Below are positions 54,856 to 64,000 of a stretch of DNA of 64,000 nucleotides, piece by piece. The notes under the pieces are model-generated. The model saw nothing but the letters and a program-made list of their open reading frames with translations, did not search any database and was not told the DNA's origin. The stretch's first letter is position 1. Every line of letters begins with the position of its first letter. The translations under genes were made by a program, and so were the position numbers. The DNA comes from Aerococcaceae bacterium DSM 111021 (lineage in GTDB: Bacteria > Bacillota > Bacilli > Lactobacillales > Aerococcaceae), in NCBI GenBank assembly GCA_020112395.1, contig JACCEK010000003.1, forward strand, positions 1 to 64,000. Reading direction: 5' to 3'.

Positions 54856-55611
54856 ATGAATAAATATCAAAGACATGAAGCAATCATTCGATGGGTGAAT
54901 GAACAAGGAACTGTCAGGGTTTCAGAGATTGTGTCTCGCTATAATGTGTCAGATATGACAGTGAGAAGAGATTTAGAAGAATTAGATGATCAGGGGCTAT
55001 TAAAGAAAATCCATGGTGGGGCTCGTAGTAATAGTGCGTTTCAATATAAGGAAATCGCGCATGAAGATAAATTTGATAAGAATACGGACCAGAAACGATA
55101 TATAGCTCAAAGAGCCTCTGAATTAATTGATGAAGGGGATGTAATCTTTATTGGGCCAGGAACGACCACGGCTTTGTTAGCAGAGGTGATTAATTACCAA
55201 GCCCTGTCGGTTGTAACAAACTGCCTTCCCATCTTTAATATTCTATTAAAGAAAAAGTCCGAGACATTCCATGTCTATCTACTCGGTGGTGAGATGAGAA
55301 GTGTCACACAGTCGTTTGTAGGTGAGATTACGAATATGTCTTTGGAGAATATGCGGTTCGGGAAGATGTTTTTTGGTGGTAATGGTGTTAAAGACGGGAT
55401 TGTCATGACGTCATCTGTCGCAGAAGCGTACACTCAAAAGATGGCATTAGAGCACTCGGTAGAGAGTTATTTGTTATTGGATTCGTCAAAGGTTGGGAAA
55501 GAGGATTTCTCTAAATTATGTCACTTATCTGACCTAACAGCGGTAGTTATGGAAGAATCTAATGAGGATAAAAAACAAGCAATTCAAGTATACACAGAAT
55601 TAATTGTTTAA
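54856..55611 (+). CDS. lacR: lactose phosphotransferase repressor LacR (DeoR family)
   Basis: Repressor of 251 residues: DeoR helix-turn-helix (about 1-60; VSEIVSRYNVSDMTVRRDL, then KKIHGGAR) and DeoRC sensor domain (about 75-235) that binds a sugar phosphate, in this pathway tagatose-6-phosphate. ATG at 54856 follows AGGAGG; a frame start at 54841 overlaps that signal. It precedes the lacABCDFEG operon on the same strand but has its own terminator and operators. Confidence 0.92.
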   Translation: MNKYQRHEAIIRWVNEQGTVRVSEIVSRYNVSDMTVRRDLEELDDQGLLKKIHGGARSNSAFQYKEIAHEDKFDKNTDQKRYIAQRASELIDEGDVIFIGPGTTTALLAEVINYQALSVVTNCLPIFNILLKKKSETFHVYLLGGEMRSVTQSFVGEITNMSLENMRFGKMFFGGNGVKDGIVMTSSVAEAYTQKMALEHSVESYLLLDSSKVGKEDFSKLCHLSDLTAVVMEESNEDKKQAIQVYTELIV

Positions 55612-55637
55612 CTAAACACACAATACTAAAGTAAACT

Positions 55638-55678
55638 CCTTCTAAACTCAAGTCAGTTGAGTTTAGAAGGTTTTTTTT
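55638..55678 (+). terminator. terminator of lacR
   Basis: A 14-bp stem CCTTCTAAACTCAA/TTGAGTTTAGAAGG with a run of eight T. Confidence 0.93.
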
Positions 55679-55710
55679 GCATACCAATAAAAAAGTTTTA
55701 TGACAATAAA

Positions 55711-55780
55711 GTTGATTAAATCAACGTTTAAACAATTAATAAACACTATTTAAACAATTAATAAACACTTTTTAAACAAT
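55711..55780. promoter_or_regulatory. LacR operator array upstream of lacA
   Basis: Three TTTAAACAAT elements start at 55727, 55749 and 55771, exactly 22 bp apart (two helical turns); the first two extend identically to 21 bp (TTTAAACAATTAATAAACACT). A near-palindrome GTTGATT-A-AATCAAC (55711-55725) lies just before. They end 17 bp upstream of the -35 box, consistent with cooperative binding of LacR. Confidence 0.75.
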
Positions 55781-55796
55781 AAACGTTTAAAAAATT

Positions 55797-55825
55797 TTGA
55801 CTTTTTTTAACATTCGTGATATATT
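55797..55825 (+). promoter_or_regulatory. lacA promoter
   Basis: TTGACT (55797-55802), 17-bp spacer, TATATT (55820-55825). Start point near 55832. Confidence 0.75.
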
Positions 55826-55841
55826 ATATGTATAGTAAAAC

Positions 55842-55855
55842 AGAAAGCGTTTTCT
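55842..55855. promoter_or_regulatory. cre site for CcpA downstream of the lacA start point
   Basis: AGAAAGCGTTTTCT fits the catabolite-responsive element consensus (TGNAANCGNTNNCA-like), with the central CG. About 10-25 bp after the expected transcription start, it would act as a roadblock or interfere with promoter clearance when glucose is present. Confidence 0.75.
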
Positions 55856-55909
55856 ACTATCGGACGGAAAAAGGCAAAGCAAAATTAGCAGACATAAAGG
55901 AGCAATAAG

Positions 55910-56338
55910 ATGAAAGTTATATTGGGTGCGGATAGAGACGGTAAACAGTTAAAAGAGATTGTGAAGGCCCATCTATTAGATGAGAACTATGATGTGATTG
56001 ACGTCAGTGAAGAATTAACAGCTGACTTTGTAGATACTACTTTAGCTGTTGCGAAGAAAGTGAACGAAGAAGAGAGACACTTAGGAATTGTCATTGATGG
56101 GTATGGCGCAGGGAGTTTCATGGTTGCGACTAAGATTAAGGGGATGGTTGCAGCTGAAGTCTCTGATGAACGATCTGCTTATATGACGCGTGAACATAAT
56201 AATTCAAGAATGATTACCATAGGAGCCAATATTGTAGGACCTGAATTAGCAAAGAATATTGCTACTGAATTTTTATCTGCAGACTATGATGGTGGACGCC
56301 ATCAAGTGCGTGTAGACATGTTGAACAAGATGTGTTAA
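55910..56338 (+). CDS. lacA: galactose-6-phosphate isomerase subunit LacA
   Basis: Cytoplasmic RpiB-family subunit of 142 residues, the normal LacA length. With LacB it converts D-galactose-6-phosphate to D-tagatose-6-phosphate. Sequence starts [16 protein letters not shown] as in streptococcal and staphylococcal Lac[16 protein letters not shown] is the conserved C-terminal block. AAAGGAG before the ATG. First gene of the lac operon. Confidence 0.95.
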   Translation: MKVILGADRDGKQLKEIVKAHLLDENYDVIDVSEELTADFVDTTLAVAKKVNEEERHLGIVIDGYGAGSFMVATKIKGMVAAEVSDERSAYMTREHNNSRMITIGANIVGPELAKNIATEFLSADYDGGRHQVRVDMLNKMC

Positions 56339-56361
56339 TTAAATTAACTGGAGGAGAAAAA

Positions 56362-56877
56362 ATGAAAATTGCTATTGGATGCGACCATATTGTAACCTAT
56401 GAAAAGATTGCTGTAGTTGATTATTTGAAGAAACAAGGCTATGAGGTCCTTGACTTTGGAACATATGACAATGTCAGAACACACTATCCTATCTACGGGA
56501 AAAAGGTGGGAGAGGCTGTAGCGAGTGGCCAAGCAGACCTAGGGGTTTGTATCTGTGGTACTGGTGTAGGAATTAATAACGCCGTAAATAAGGTAGCAGG
56601 TATCCGTTCAGCTTTAGTTCGTGATATGTCAACAGCTATCTATGCAAAAGAAGAATTGAATGCGAATGTAATTGGTTTTGGTGGCAAGATTACGGGTGAA
56701 TTACTCATGTGTGATATTATTGATGCTTTTATAGCAGCTGAATATAAAAAAACAGACGAAAACAAAGAATTAATTGCCAAGATTAGTCATTTAGATCATG
56801 CAGAAGTAGACCAGACAGACCCAGATTTCTTTAAAGAATTTCTTGAAAAATGGGACCGTGGCGAATACAAAGATTAG
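56362..56877 (+). CDS. lacB: galactose-6-phosphate isomerase subunit LacB
   Basis: RpiB-family subunit of 171 residues, the usual LacB length. It carries the catalytic motif: [12 protein letters not shown] at the start and [15 protein letters not shown] around the active cysteine. The ATG at 56362 follows GGAGG; an in-frame ATG at 56332 overlaps lacA and is less likely. Confidence 0.95.
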   Translation: MKIAIGCDHIVTYEKIAVVDYLKKQGYEVLDFGTYDNVRTHYPIYGKKVGEAVASGQADLGVCICGTGVGINNAVNKVAGIRSALVRDMSTAIYAKEELNANVIGFGGKITGELLMCDIIDAFIAAEYKKTDENKELIAKISHLDHAEVDQTDPDFFKEFLEKWDRGEYKD

Positions 56878-56893
56878 ATGAGGAGGTGACCTT

Positions 56894-57829
56894 ATGTCAA
56901 TCTTAACTGTCACAATGAATCCATCCGTGGATATCGCTTATCAATTACCAACATTCAAATTAGATGATGTGAATCGAGTGAGTAATGTGAATAAGTCTGC
57001 AGGTGGTAAAGGCTTGAATGTAACCAGAGTCTTAAAAGAAATAGACGAGGATCTTACAGCAACTGGATTAGTAGGAGGAGATCTTGGGAATTATATTAAG
57101 TCTCAATTAGACCAAGGAGCTATTCATCATGACTTTTACCAGATTAAGGGAAATACAAGAAACTGCATTGCTATCTTACATGAAGGACTGCAGACAGAGA
57201 TTCTTGAATCAGGTCCGACCATCTCAGATGTAGAGGGAGAAGCCTTTAAAAATCATTTTGAAAGCTTACTTAAGGATGCTGAAGTTGTGTCAATATCGGG
57301 TAGCACCCCTTCAGGCCTAGCAACAGATTACTATGTTGAACTCATTATGATTGCTAATGCTAAGGAAGTCCCAGTGGTATTAGACACCTCCGGAGAAAGT
57401 TTAAGACAAGTTCTATTATCTGGACATAAACCAAAAGTCATTAAGCCTAATGTGGATGAATTATCACAATTACTAGGCAGAGAATTAGATAAAGATTTAA
57501 ATCTATTAAAAGAAGCACTGCAAGACAGCTTATTCAATGGTGTGGAGTGGGTCATTGTCTCACTCGGTTCTGAAGGTGCTTTTGCTAAACATAATGATTT
57601 GTATTACAAAGTAGACATTCCAACCATTGATATCGTGAATCCGGTTGGATCAGGTGATTCGACTGTAGCAGGAATCGTATCGGGAATCACTCGTAATTAT
57701 GACGATGTGGCATTGCTGAAACATGCGAACGTCTTAGGAATGTTAAATGCTCAAGAAGAAATAACAGGCCATGTTAATTTGAATAACTATGAGGCCTTAT
57801 TCAATAAAATTCAAGTTAGAGGAGTATAA
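56894..57829 (+). CDS. lacC: tagatose-6-phosphate kinase LacC
   Basis: PfkB-family kinase of 311 residues that phosphorylates tagatose-6-phosphate to tagatose-1,6-bisphosphate. N-terminal SVDIAYQLP and [13 protein letters not shown] blocks and the C-terminal catalytic [10 protein letters not shown] are present. AGGAGG before the ATG; lacD follows after 2 bp. Confidence 0.95.
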   Translation: MSILTVTMNPSVDIAYQLPTFKLDDVNRVSNVNKSAGGKGLNVTRVLKEIDEDLTATGLVGGDLGNYIKSQLDQGAIHHDFYQIKGNTRNCIAILHEGLQTEILESGPTISDVEGEAFKNHFESLLKDAEVVSISGSTPSGLATDYYVELIMIANAKEVPVVLDTSGESLRQVLLSGHKPKVIKPNVDELSQLLGRELDKDLNLLKEALQDSLFNGVEWVIVSLGSEGAFAKHNDLYYKVDIPTIDIVNPVGSGDSTVAGIVSGITRNYDDVALLKHANVLGMLNAQEEITGHVNLNNYEALFNKIQVRGV

Positions 57830-57831
57830 AA

Positions 57832-58800
57832 ATGACTAAACTAGATTACCTAAACAAATTGACTGATGATAAGGGCGTTATCTCAGCCCTAGCCTTTGAC
57901 CAACGTGGTGCTCTAAAGAGAATGATGAGTAAGTATCAAAGTGAGGAGCCAACCGTTGAACAGATTGAACGATTAAAAGAAATTGTATCAGAAGAACTTA
58001 CACCGTATGCGTCATCAATTCTACTTGATCCAGAATACGGTCTACCAGCTGCGAAAGTACGTGATGATAATGCTGGATTATTACTAGCCTATGAAAAGAC
58101 TGGATATGACGCTACGACGACCGATCGTTTACCAGATTGCTTAGTAGAATGGTCAGTAAAACGCATTAAAGAACAAGGAGCAGATGCTGTTAAGTTCCTA
58201 CTTTATTATGATGTGGATGGTAGTGAGTTTGTTAATCTTCAAAAACAAGCCTACATGGAAAGAATTGGTTCAGAATGTGCGGCAGAGGATATTCCATTCT
58301 TCCTTGAAATTCTTACATACGACGAAAATATTGAAGATAACGGAAGTCTTGAATTCGCAAAATTGAAAGCGCATAAAGTGAATGGTGCGATGAAAGTATT
58401 CTCTCAAGATCGCTTTGGAGTTGATGTGCTTAAAATGGAAGTGCCAGTGAATATGAATTATGTAGAAGGATTTGCGAGCGGAGAAGTATTACATACTCAA
58501 GAAGAGGCCAAAGCAGCTTTTAAAGAACAAGATGCGTCAACAGACCTACCTTATATCTATCTAAGTGCAGGTGTAAGCGCTAAATTATTCCAAGATACTT
58601 TAGAATTCGCTTATGAAGCCGGTGCGAGATTCAATGGTGTATTATGTGGACGTGCAACATGGGCAGGATCTGTTCAAGTCTTTATTGAACAAGGGGAAGA
58701 AGCGGCTCGTGAATGGTTACAGACAGAAGGAAGAAAGAATATAGAAGACCTAAATGAAGTCCTTAATCGTACTGCAGTAGCCTGCGACTTTGGGTTATAA
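57832..58800 (+). CDS. lacD: tagatose-1,6-diphosphate aldolase LacD
   Basis: Class I (Schiff-base) aldolase of 322 residues that splits tagatose-1,6-bisphosphate to dihydroxyacetone phosphate and glyceraldehyde-3-phosphate. [14 protein letters not shown] at the start and [15 protein letters not shown] with the Schiff-base region are conserved. It joins the pathway to glycolysis. Start immediately after the lacC stop. Confidence 0.95.
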   Translation: MTKLDYLNKLTDDKGVISALAFDQRGALKRMMSKYQSEEPTVEQIERLKEIVSEELTPYASSILLDPEYGLPAAKVRDDNAGLLLAYEKTGYDATTTDRLPDCLVEWSVKRIKEQGADAVKFLLYYDVDGSEFVNLQKQAYMERIGSECAAEDIPFFLEILTYDENIEDNGSLEFAKLKAHKVNGAMKVFSQDRFGVDVLKMEVPVNMNYVEGFASGEVLHTQEEAKAAFKEQDASTDLPYIYLSAGVSAKLFQDTLEFAYEAGARFNGVLCGRATWAGSVQVFIEQGEEAAREWLQTEGRKNIEDLNEVLNRTAVACDFGL

Positions 58801-58831
58801 TAAAGGTATTCTGGAAAAAGGAGGAACTAAC

Positions 58832-59143
58832 ATGAACAAAGATGAAGTGGGAATGATTGGCTTCGAAATTGTTGCCTATGCAGGAGAAGCACGATCTAAA
58901 CTATTAGATGCTTTGAACAAAGCAAAAGATGGCGACTTTGACGAAGCTGAGAGACTTGTGGCAGAAGCTGAAGAAGGGATAGTTGGTGCACATAATGCTC
59001 AGACTGATCTTCTTGCTAAAGAAGCATCTGGCGAAGAGATTGAATACAGTGTCATTATGATGCATGGTCAAGACCATCTGATGACGACCATACTACTTAA
59101 AGATCTAATTAATCACTTAATTGGATTCTATAAGAAAGGCTAG
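58832..59143 (+). CDS. lacF: lactose-specific PTS enzyme IIA LacF
   Basis: Cytoplasmic IIA(Lac) of 103 residues, the normal length, all-helical. The phosphorylated histidine is H78 in [11 protein letters not shown], as in lactococcal IIA(Lac). The ATG at 58832 follows AAGGAGG. It passes phosphate from HPr to LacE. Confidence 0.95.
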   Translation: MNKDEVGMIGFEIVAYAGEARSKLLDALNKAKDGDFDEAERLVAEAEEGIVGAHNAQTDLLAKEASGEEIEYSVIMMHGQDHLMTTILLKDLINHLIGFYKKG

Positions 59144-59152
59144 GGTAAAGAT

Positions 59153-60877
59153 ATGAATACATTAATTGCTCAAATTGAAAAAGCCAAACCTTTCTTCGAG
59201 AAAATTTCTCGTAATATCTATATTCGTGCTATCCGTGATGGTTTTATCGCGGGTATGCCAGTCATTCTATTCTCTAGTATATTTATTCTACTAGCCTATG
59301 TGCCAAACGCATGGGGATTCCACTGGAGTCCTGAAGTAGAGAATTTCTTAATGGTCCCTTATAACTATTCTATGGGAATCTTAGCTTTCTTTGTATCAGG
59401 GACGACAGCAAAGTCATTGACCGATTCTATGAATCGAGACATGGAATCAACTAATCAGATAAACTATATCTCAACTATGCTAGCAACGATGGTAGGCTTC
59501 TTATTGATGGCAGCCGATCCTGCCCAAGAAGGTGGATTCTTAACGGAATTCATGGGGACGAAGGGGCTAATCACAGCCTTTATCGCTGCATTCGTGACGG
59601 TCAATGTCTATAAAGTATGTGTGAAGAATAATGTGACGATTCCAATGCCAGAAGAAGTCCCACCTAATATATCTCAAGTGTTTAAGGACTTAATTCCTTT
59701 TACTGTCTCAGTGGTTATCCTTTATGCGGTTTCGCTATTTGTAAGAAGCACACTGGGCGTAAATGTTGCTGAATCTATTGGTACCTTACTTGCGCCTTTA
59801 TTCCAAGCAGCAGATGGTTACTTGGGGATTACCCTTATCTTTGGTGCGTATGCATTCTTCTGGTTCATTGGGATTCATGGTCCTTCAATTGTTGAGCCAG
59901 CTATTGCAGCTATTACCTATGCCAACATTGATGTGAACTTACAATTACTACAAGCAGGTGAACATGCGGATAAAATCTTAACATCTGGAACTCAGATGTT
60001 CATTGTCACACTGGGGGGTACTGGTGCAACGCTTGTTGTTCCATTCATGTTTATGTGGATGACTAAGTCTAAGCGTAACAAAGCCATTGGACGCGCGTCT
60101 GTTATACCCACATTCTTTGGGGTGAATGAACCTATCTTGTTCGGGGCACCCATCGTCTTGAATCCTGTATTCTTTGTGCCATTTATCTTTGCACCGATTG
60201 CCAATGTTTGGATCTTTAAATTCTTTATCGATGCCTTAGGAATGAATAGCTTTACAACGAATCTTCCTTGGACAACACCAGCACCGCTTGGTATCTTGTT
60301 AGGAACGAACTTCCAAGTCTTATCCTTTGTCCTGGTTGCCGTCTTAATCATCGTGGATGTCTTAATCTACTACCCGTTCTTGAAGGTCTATGACCGTCAG
60401 ATTCTAGCGGAAGAAGAGTCAGGAGTATCATCGTCTGATGAATTAAAAGCCAAAGTTGAACAGAGCTTTGATACACGTAAAGCTACAGCGATTCTTGAGA
60501 AGAGTCAAGTTGAAGAGACTACAACAGTGAAAGCGGAGCCTTCAACAGCTGTTAAAGCGACAGAATCAACTAATGTACTGGTACTATGTGCAGGTGGTGG
60601 AACGAGTGGACTTTTAGCCAATGCCTTGAACAAGGCTGCCAAAAAATATGATAGACCTATTAAGGCTACAGCTGGAAGCTATGGAGCACACCGCGAGATA
60701 CTTCCTCAATATCAATTTGTTATTCTAGCACCACAAGTAGCTTCTAATTATGAGGATATGAAAGCAGAGACGGATAAGTTAGGCATCAAGCTGGCTAAGA
60801 CAGCCGGAGCGGAATATATAGCATTGACGCGTGATGGTGAAGGTGCTTTAGCATTTGTTGAAGAGAATTTACAATAA
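59153..60877 (+). CDS. lacE: lactose-specific PTS enzyme IICB LacE
   Basis: Membrane sugar permease of 574 residues: IIC(Lac) domain (about 1-410, with [20 protein letters not shown] and [16 protein letters not shown]) then IIB domain (about 470-574) with the phosphocysteine C479 in [11 protein letters not shown]. It imports lactose (or galactose-like beta-galactosides) as the 6-phosphate. AGGGTAAAG precedes the ATG. Confidence 0.95.
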   Translation: MNTLIAQIEKAKPFFEKISRNIYIRAIRDGFIAGMPVILFSSIFILLAYVPNAWGFHWSPEVENFLMVPYNYSMGILAFFVSGTTAKSLTDSMNRDMESTNQINYISTMLATMVGFLLMAADPAQEGGFLTEFMGTKGLITAFIAAFVTVNVYKVCVKNNVTIPMPEEVPPNISQVFKDLIPFTVSVVILYAVSLFVRSTLGVNVAESIGTLLAPLFQAADGYLGITLIFGAYAFFWFIGIHGPSIVEPAIAAITYANIDVNLQLLQAGEHADKILTSGTQMFIVTLGGTGATLVVPFMFMWMTKSKRNKAIGRASVIPTFFGVNEPILFGAPIVLNPVFFVPFIFAPIANVWIFKFFIDALGMNSFTTNLPWTTPAPLGILLGTNFQVLSFVLVAVLIIVDVLIYYPFLKVYDRQILAEEESGVSSSDELKAKVEQSFDTRKATAILEKSQVEETTTVKAEPSTAVKATESTNVLVLCAGGGTSGLLANALNKAAKKYDRPIKATAGSYGAHREILPQYQFVILAPQVASNYEDMKAETDKLGIKLAKTAGAEYIALTRDGEGALAFVEENLQ

Positions 60878-60891
60878 GGAATCGAGGCTAA

Positions 60892-62298
<1,407 letters not shown>

Positions 62299-62304
62299 TG
62301 ACTT

Positions 62305-62334
62305 AAAAGGGAGACGCGGGTCTTCCTTTTTTTA
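62305..62334 (+). terminator. terminator of the lac operon
   Basis: Stem AAAGGGAGACC-type/GGTCTTCCTTT with one wobble pair, followed by TTTTT. Confidence 0.85.
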
Positions 62335-62429
62335 TTTGTCGACTAAGTTAGAAAGTTAATTTTAATAGATATTAATTAAGAAACCTACTAAGTGAATCTC
62401 TGTGAGTTTGTGACGGTCAATCCAAAGAA

Positions 62430-62459
62430 ACTCCCCCCATGCCTCGGCTTGGGGGGAGT
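62430..62459 (-). terminator. terminator of the minus-strand membrane gene pair
   Basis: Very strong G/C stem ACTCCCCCCA/TGGGGGGAGT with inner GCC/GGC. On the minus strand it is followed by TTTCTTTGG, a weak T-run. Confidence 0.75.
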
Positions 62460-62468
62460 GTACACTAA

Positions 62469-63221
62469 CTAACCTATCTCGGTAAAGGTAATAAACATAA
62501 ACATAAAGCCAACAATAATCAGTGTCACTGCTGTGACGACGAAGCCAATCTTAATCATTGGCCCAGGCTCGGCACCTTTAATGTACAGTCCAACAGTCCA
62601 TGTGGAAAGAGAGTCAAGGTTGAACAGGATTAGCACACCGACCGTAAACAAACCAATGAAGTAAGCAATGGCTAGCCAAGTGCGAGACCAGTAGGCGTTG
62701 TTGCGCGCCTCAATCAAACTAGCCCCATTGCGAATTAAAACGCTGAGGTTGTTGTTGCTGATTGCGTCACTGTCGGAAGCTAGAGTATAGAGTGGGCGTC
62801 CAGCGGAGTCTTCGCCATCTACTGTAAAAGCTAAGTCCTGCCCATCCACTGTGACAGTCCGGTCCGCTATATTCACCATAGCAGTCGGCACGAACATGAA
62901 GTCTTGGTTGATGTCGCTAGTAATGGCGTTATGGAATTCTAAGGCTGACTTGGCTAGTAATTGTTGCTCGGACATATTGACGAAGAAGGGCGCGCTGGTC
63001 ACACCGGCATCATCACCGTATTCACCACCCTCTGCATTTTCATCAATATACTGGTCCAAGCGCTCCAAGACTTGATTGTGACCACCACTGAGGTAGATCT
63101 CGTAAGCCTCAGGGACGGTGGCGCGGATGGGGGCGTCGGCTTTGCTTTTGGTATAGGCTAACAAGAGGGCGGGGGCTAGGATGAGAATGATAAGACTCAA
63201 AATCTTTAGTTTTTTAGTCAT
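62469..63221 (-). CDS. membrane-associated protein of unknown function
   Basis: Protein of 250 residues. ATG at 63221 follows GAGGAGG and overlaps the end of the upstream gene by 8 bp. An N-terminal membrane segment (about 5-23) is followed by an extracytoplasmic domain of about 150 residues (SGGHNQVLERLDQYIDE..., DADRTVTVDGQDL-like) and two C-terminal membrane helices with a short loop. The G+C content is clearly higher than in the lac genes next door. No family recognised. Coupled translation suggests that it works with the upstream protein, which has a similar VDGxxL/RVLYLxAET-type region. Confidence 0.65.
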   Translation of the reverse strand: MTKKLKILSLIILILAPALLLAYTKSKADAPIRATVPEAYEIYLSGGHNQVLERLDQYIDENAEGGEYGDDAGVTSAPFFVNMSEQQLLAKSALEFHNAITSDINQDFMFVPTAMVNIADRTVTVDGQDLAFTVDGEDSAGRPLYTLASDSDAISNNNLSVLIRNGASLIEARNNAYWSRTWLAIAYFIGLFTVGVLILFNLDSLSTWTVGLYIKGAEPGPMIKIGFVVTAVTLIIVGFMFMFITFTEIG

Positions 63222-64000
63222 TGTCGGATCCTCCTCTATTGTAGATGACCTCGCCATTTTGGGTTATAGTCTCAGCAATTAGGTATAGAACTCGGCCTCC
63301 AGAACCCGCATCCGCTCTTATAACGCCAAGGCTGCGTCCATCAACTGTCACATTCCCTTCAAGTATAGGGAGACTATTGCCTTCAAGGTAGATAATGAAG
63401 GAGGCAAAATAATCATTGTCGTCAACTTGAAGGGTCTTCCAATTTCCAGAACCTAAGTCGGTTATGATCTCGCCCGTCACTTGAATTTCCTCTTGGTAGT
63501 GGGGCATGTTGACTTGGTGGTCGTCTAGTAATTGTCGGTAGATTTCCTTCTGATCAGTTTGATTAATGACCACTTGCTCATCAATCTGGTAGTCGGCGTA
63601 GATGCGGTCTGGATTATTCAACCGGTCTACAGTAGCTAGGTGGTGGACGTCTTCGTCAATCCGGACGTCTTGGGCCTGGTTGCTAGGGACGGAGTCGAAG
63701 TAGTAGGTCTCGGGGTCTTCAAGTTGAGAGGTCGGAATCTGTAGGGACATGCTGAGGGTGTTGTCAGTATAGCCGTTAGATTGGACGTGTATGCGGCCCA
63801 TCTCCACATCCTCTCCCGCTTGGAATTTTTCATAGGCTAATTCGATAGCTTCCTCGTCTAAAGTCGGATCGAGTAATTTCCCGAAGAAATGGAAGTAGCT
63901 TCGCGTCATCTTATCATAATAGAGGTTGTAAGACTCGTCGAAGGTGTCGAAGCCATTAGTGAAGCGAATCTCTAGGACATTCCGCTCACCAGTCAAGCCA
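63214..64000 (-). CDS. extracytoplasmic-type protein of unknown function, 5' end outside window
   Basis: Open frame of at least 261 codons running off the right edge, so the N-terminus is missing. It is acidic, with many Tyr and Asp, and predicted beta-rich. Near the end NVTVDGRSLGVIRAD and GGRVLYLIAETI resemble the VTVDGQDLAFTVD and GRPLYTLAS stretch of the next gene, hinting at related domains. G+C rich like its partner. No family recognised. Confidence 0.6.
   Translation of the reverse strand, partial: GLTGERNVLEIRFTNGFDTFDESYNLYYDKMTRSYFHFFGKLLDPTLDEEAIELAYEKFQAGEDVEMGRIHVQSNGYTDNTLSMSLQIPTSQLEDPETYYFDSVPSNQAQDVRIDEDVHHLATVDRLNNPDRIYADYQIDEQVVINQTDQKEIYRQLLDDHQVNMPHYQEEIQVTGEIITDLGSGNWKTLQVDDNDYFASFIIYLEGNSLPILEGNVTVDGRSLGVIRADAGSGGRVLYLIAETITQNGEVIYNRGGSDND

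Overview
The window comes from a low-GC Gram-positive bacterium of the order Lactobacillales. The overall look (5S-tRNA operon order, LysM and aggregation-promoting-factor-like wall proteins, GlnP with fused binding domains, the tagatose-6-phosphate lac operon, RumA paralogues) fits Aerococcaceae or Carnobacteriaceae. That placement is inference; no species can be named from the sequence alone.

Layout. 1-1.46 kb: end of an rRNA operon (5S) and 13 tRNA genes, closed by a terminator. 1.6-16.4 kb: a ClC chloride transporter, a glutamine-type ABC importer with three tandem binding domains fused to its permease and two GlnQ ATPases, an orphan trigger-factor C-domain-like protein, a beta-lactamase-fold serine hydrolase, an AlaR/AlaT-like pair, an ArsR regulator facing oligoendopeptidase F, and a LysM wall protein. 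16.6-23.8 kb: two phosphohydrolase-type enzymes followed by a Ugp-like ABC importer behind a possible Pho box. 24-40.7 kb: OFA-family MFS carrier, AzgA-type purine permease, PPP-family phosphatase, Tex, tRNA-Leu(GAG), beta-glucuronidase, a four-LysM protein, a DUF6320/acyltransferase/esterase cluster, a secreted tandem FMN-binding-like protein and RlmCD. 41-43.6 kb: a DUF1538 membrane protein with PII-like partners. 43.8-45.2 kb: a second RumA-family methyltransferase.

45.3-54.7 kb is an accessory, decaying zone. It holds a large serine recombinase broken by two stops and a frameshift, an AraC/GyrI regulator divergent from a BtrH/C39-like protein plus a small GyrI-like protein, a GNAT pseudogene, an acyltransferase-3 fragment, a fossil pair of RumA C-termini, PdxR and PdxS without PdxT, and an IS3 transposase pseudogene. 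54.7-62.3 kb is a complete lactose/galactose-6-phosphate regulon (lacR, lacABCDFEG) with clear operators, promoter and cre site. 62.4-64 kb holds two overlapping membrane-associated genes of unknown function, visibly richer in G+C, the second running off the window.

The most unusual items are: (1) a roughly 88-nt structured spacer found twice, each time between two RumA C-terminal coding ends, with compensatory changes in its stem; (2) the triple-receptor GlnP with two nearly identical receptor units; (3) a PdxR/MocR regulator with Gln where the PLP lysine is expected; (4) the BtrH-like/GyrI-like cassette in the decaying island; (5) two unrelated intergenic tandem repeats with the same 41-bp period; (6) the DUF1538/PII-like module. 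No CRISPR array, replication origin or intact prophage was seen.
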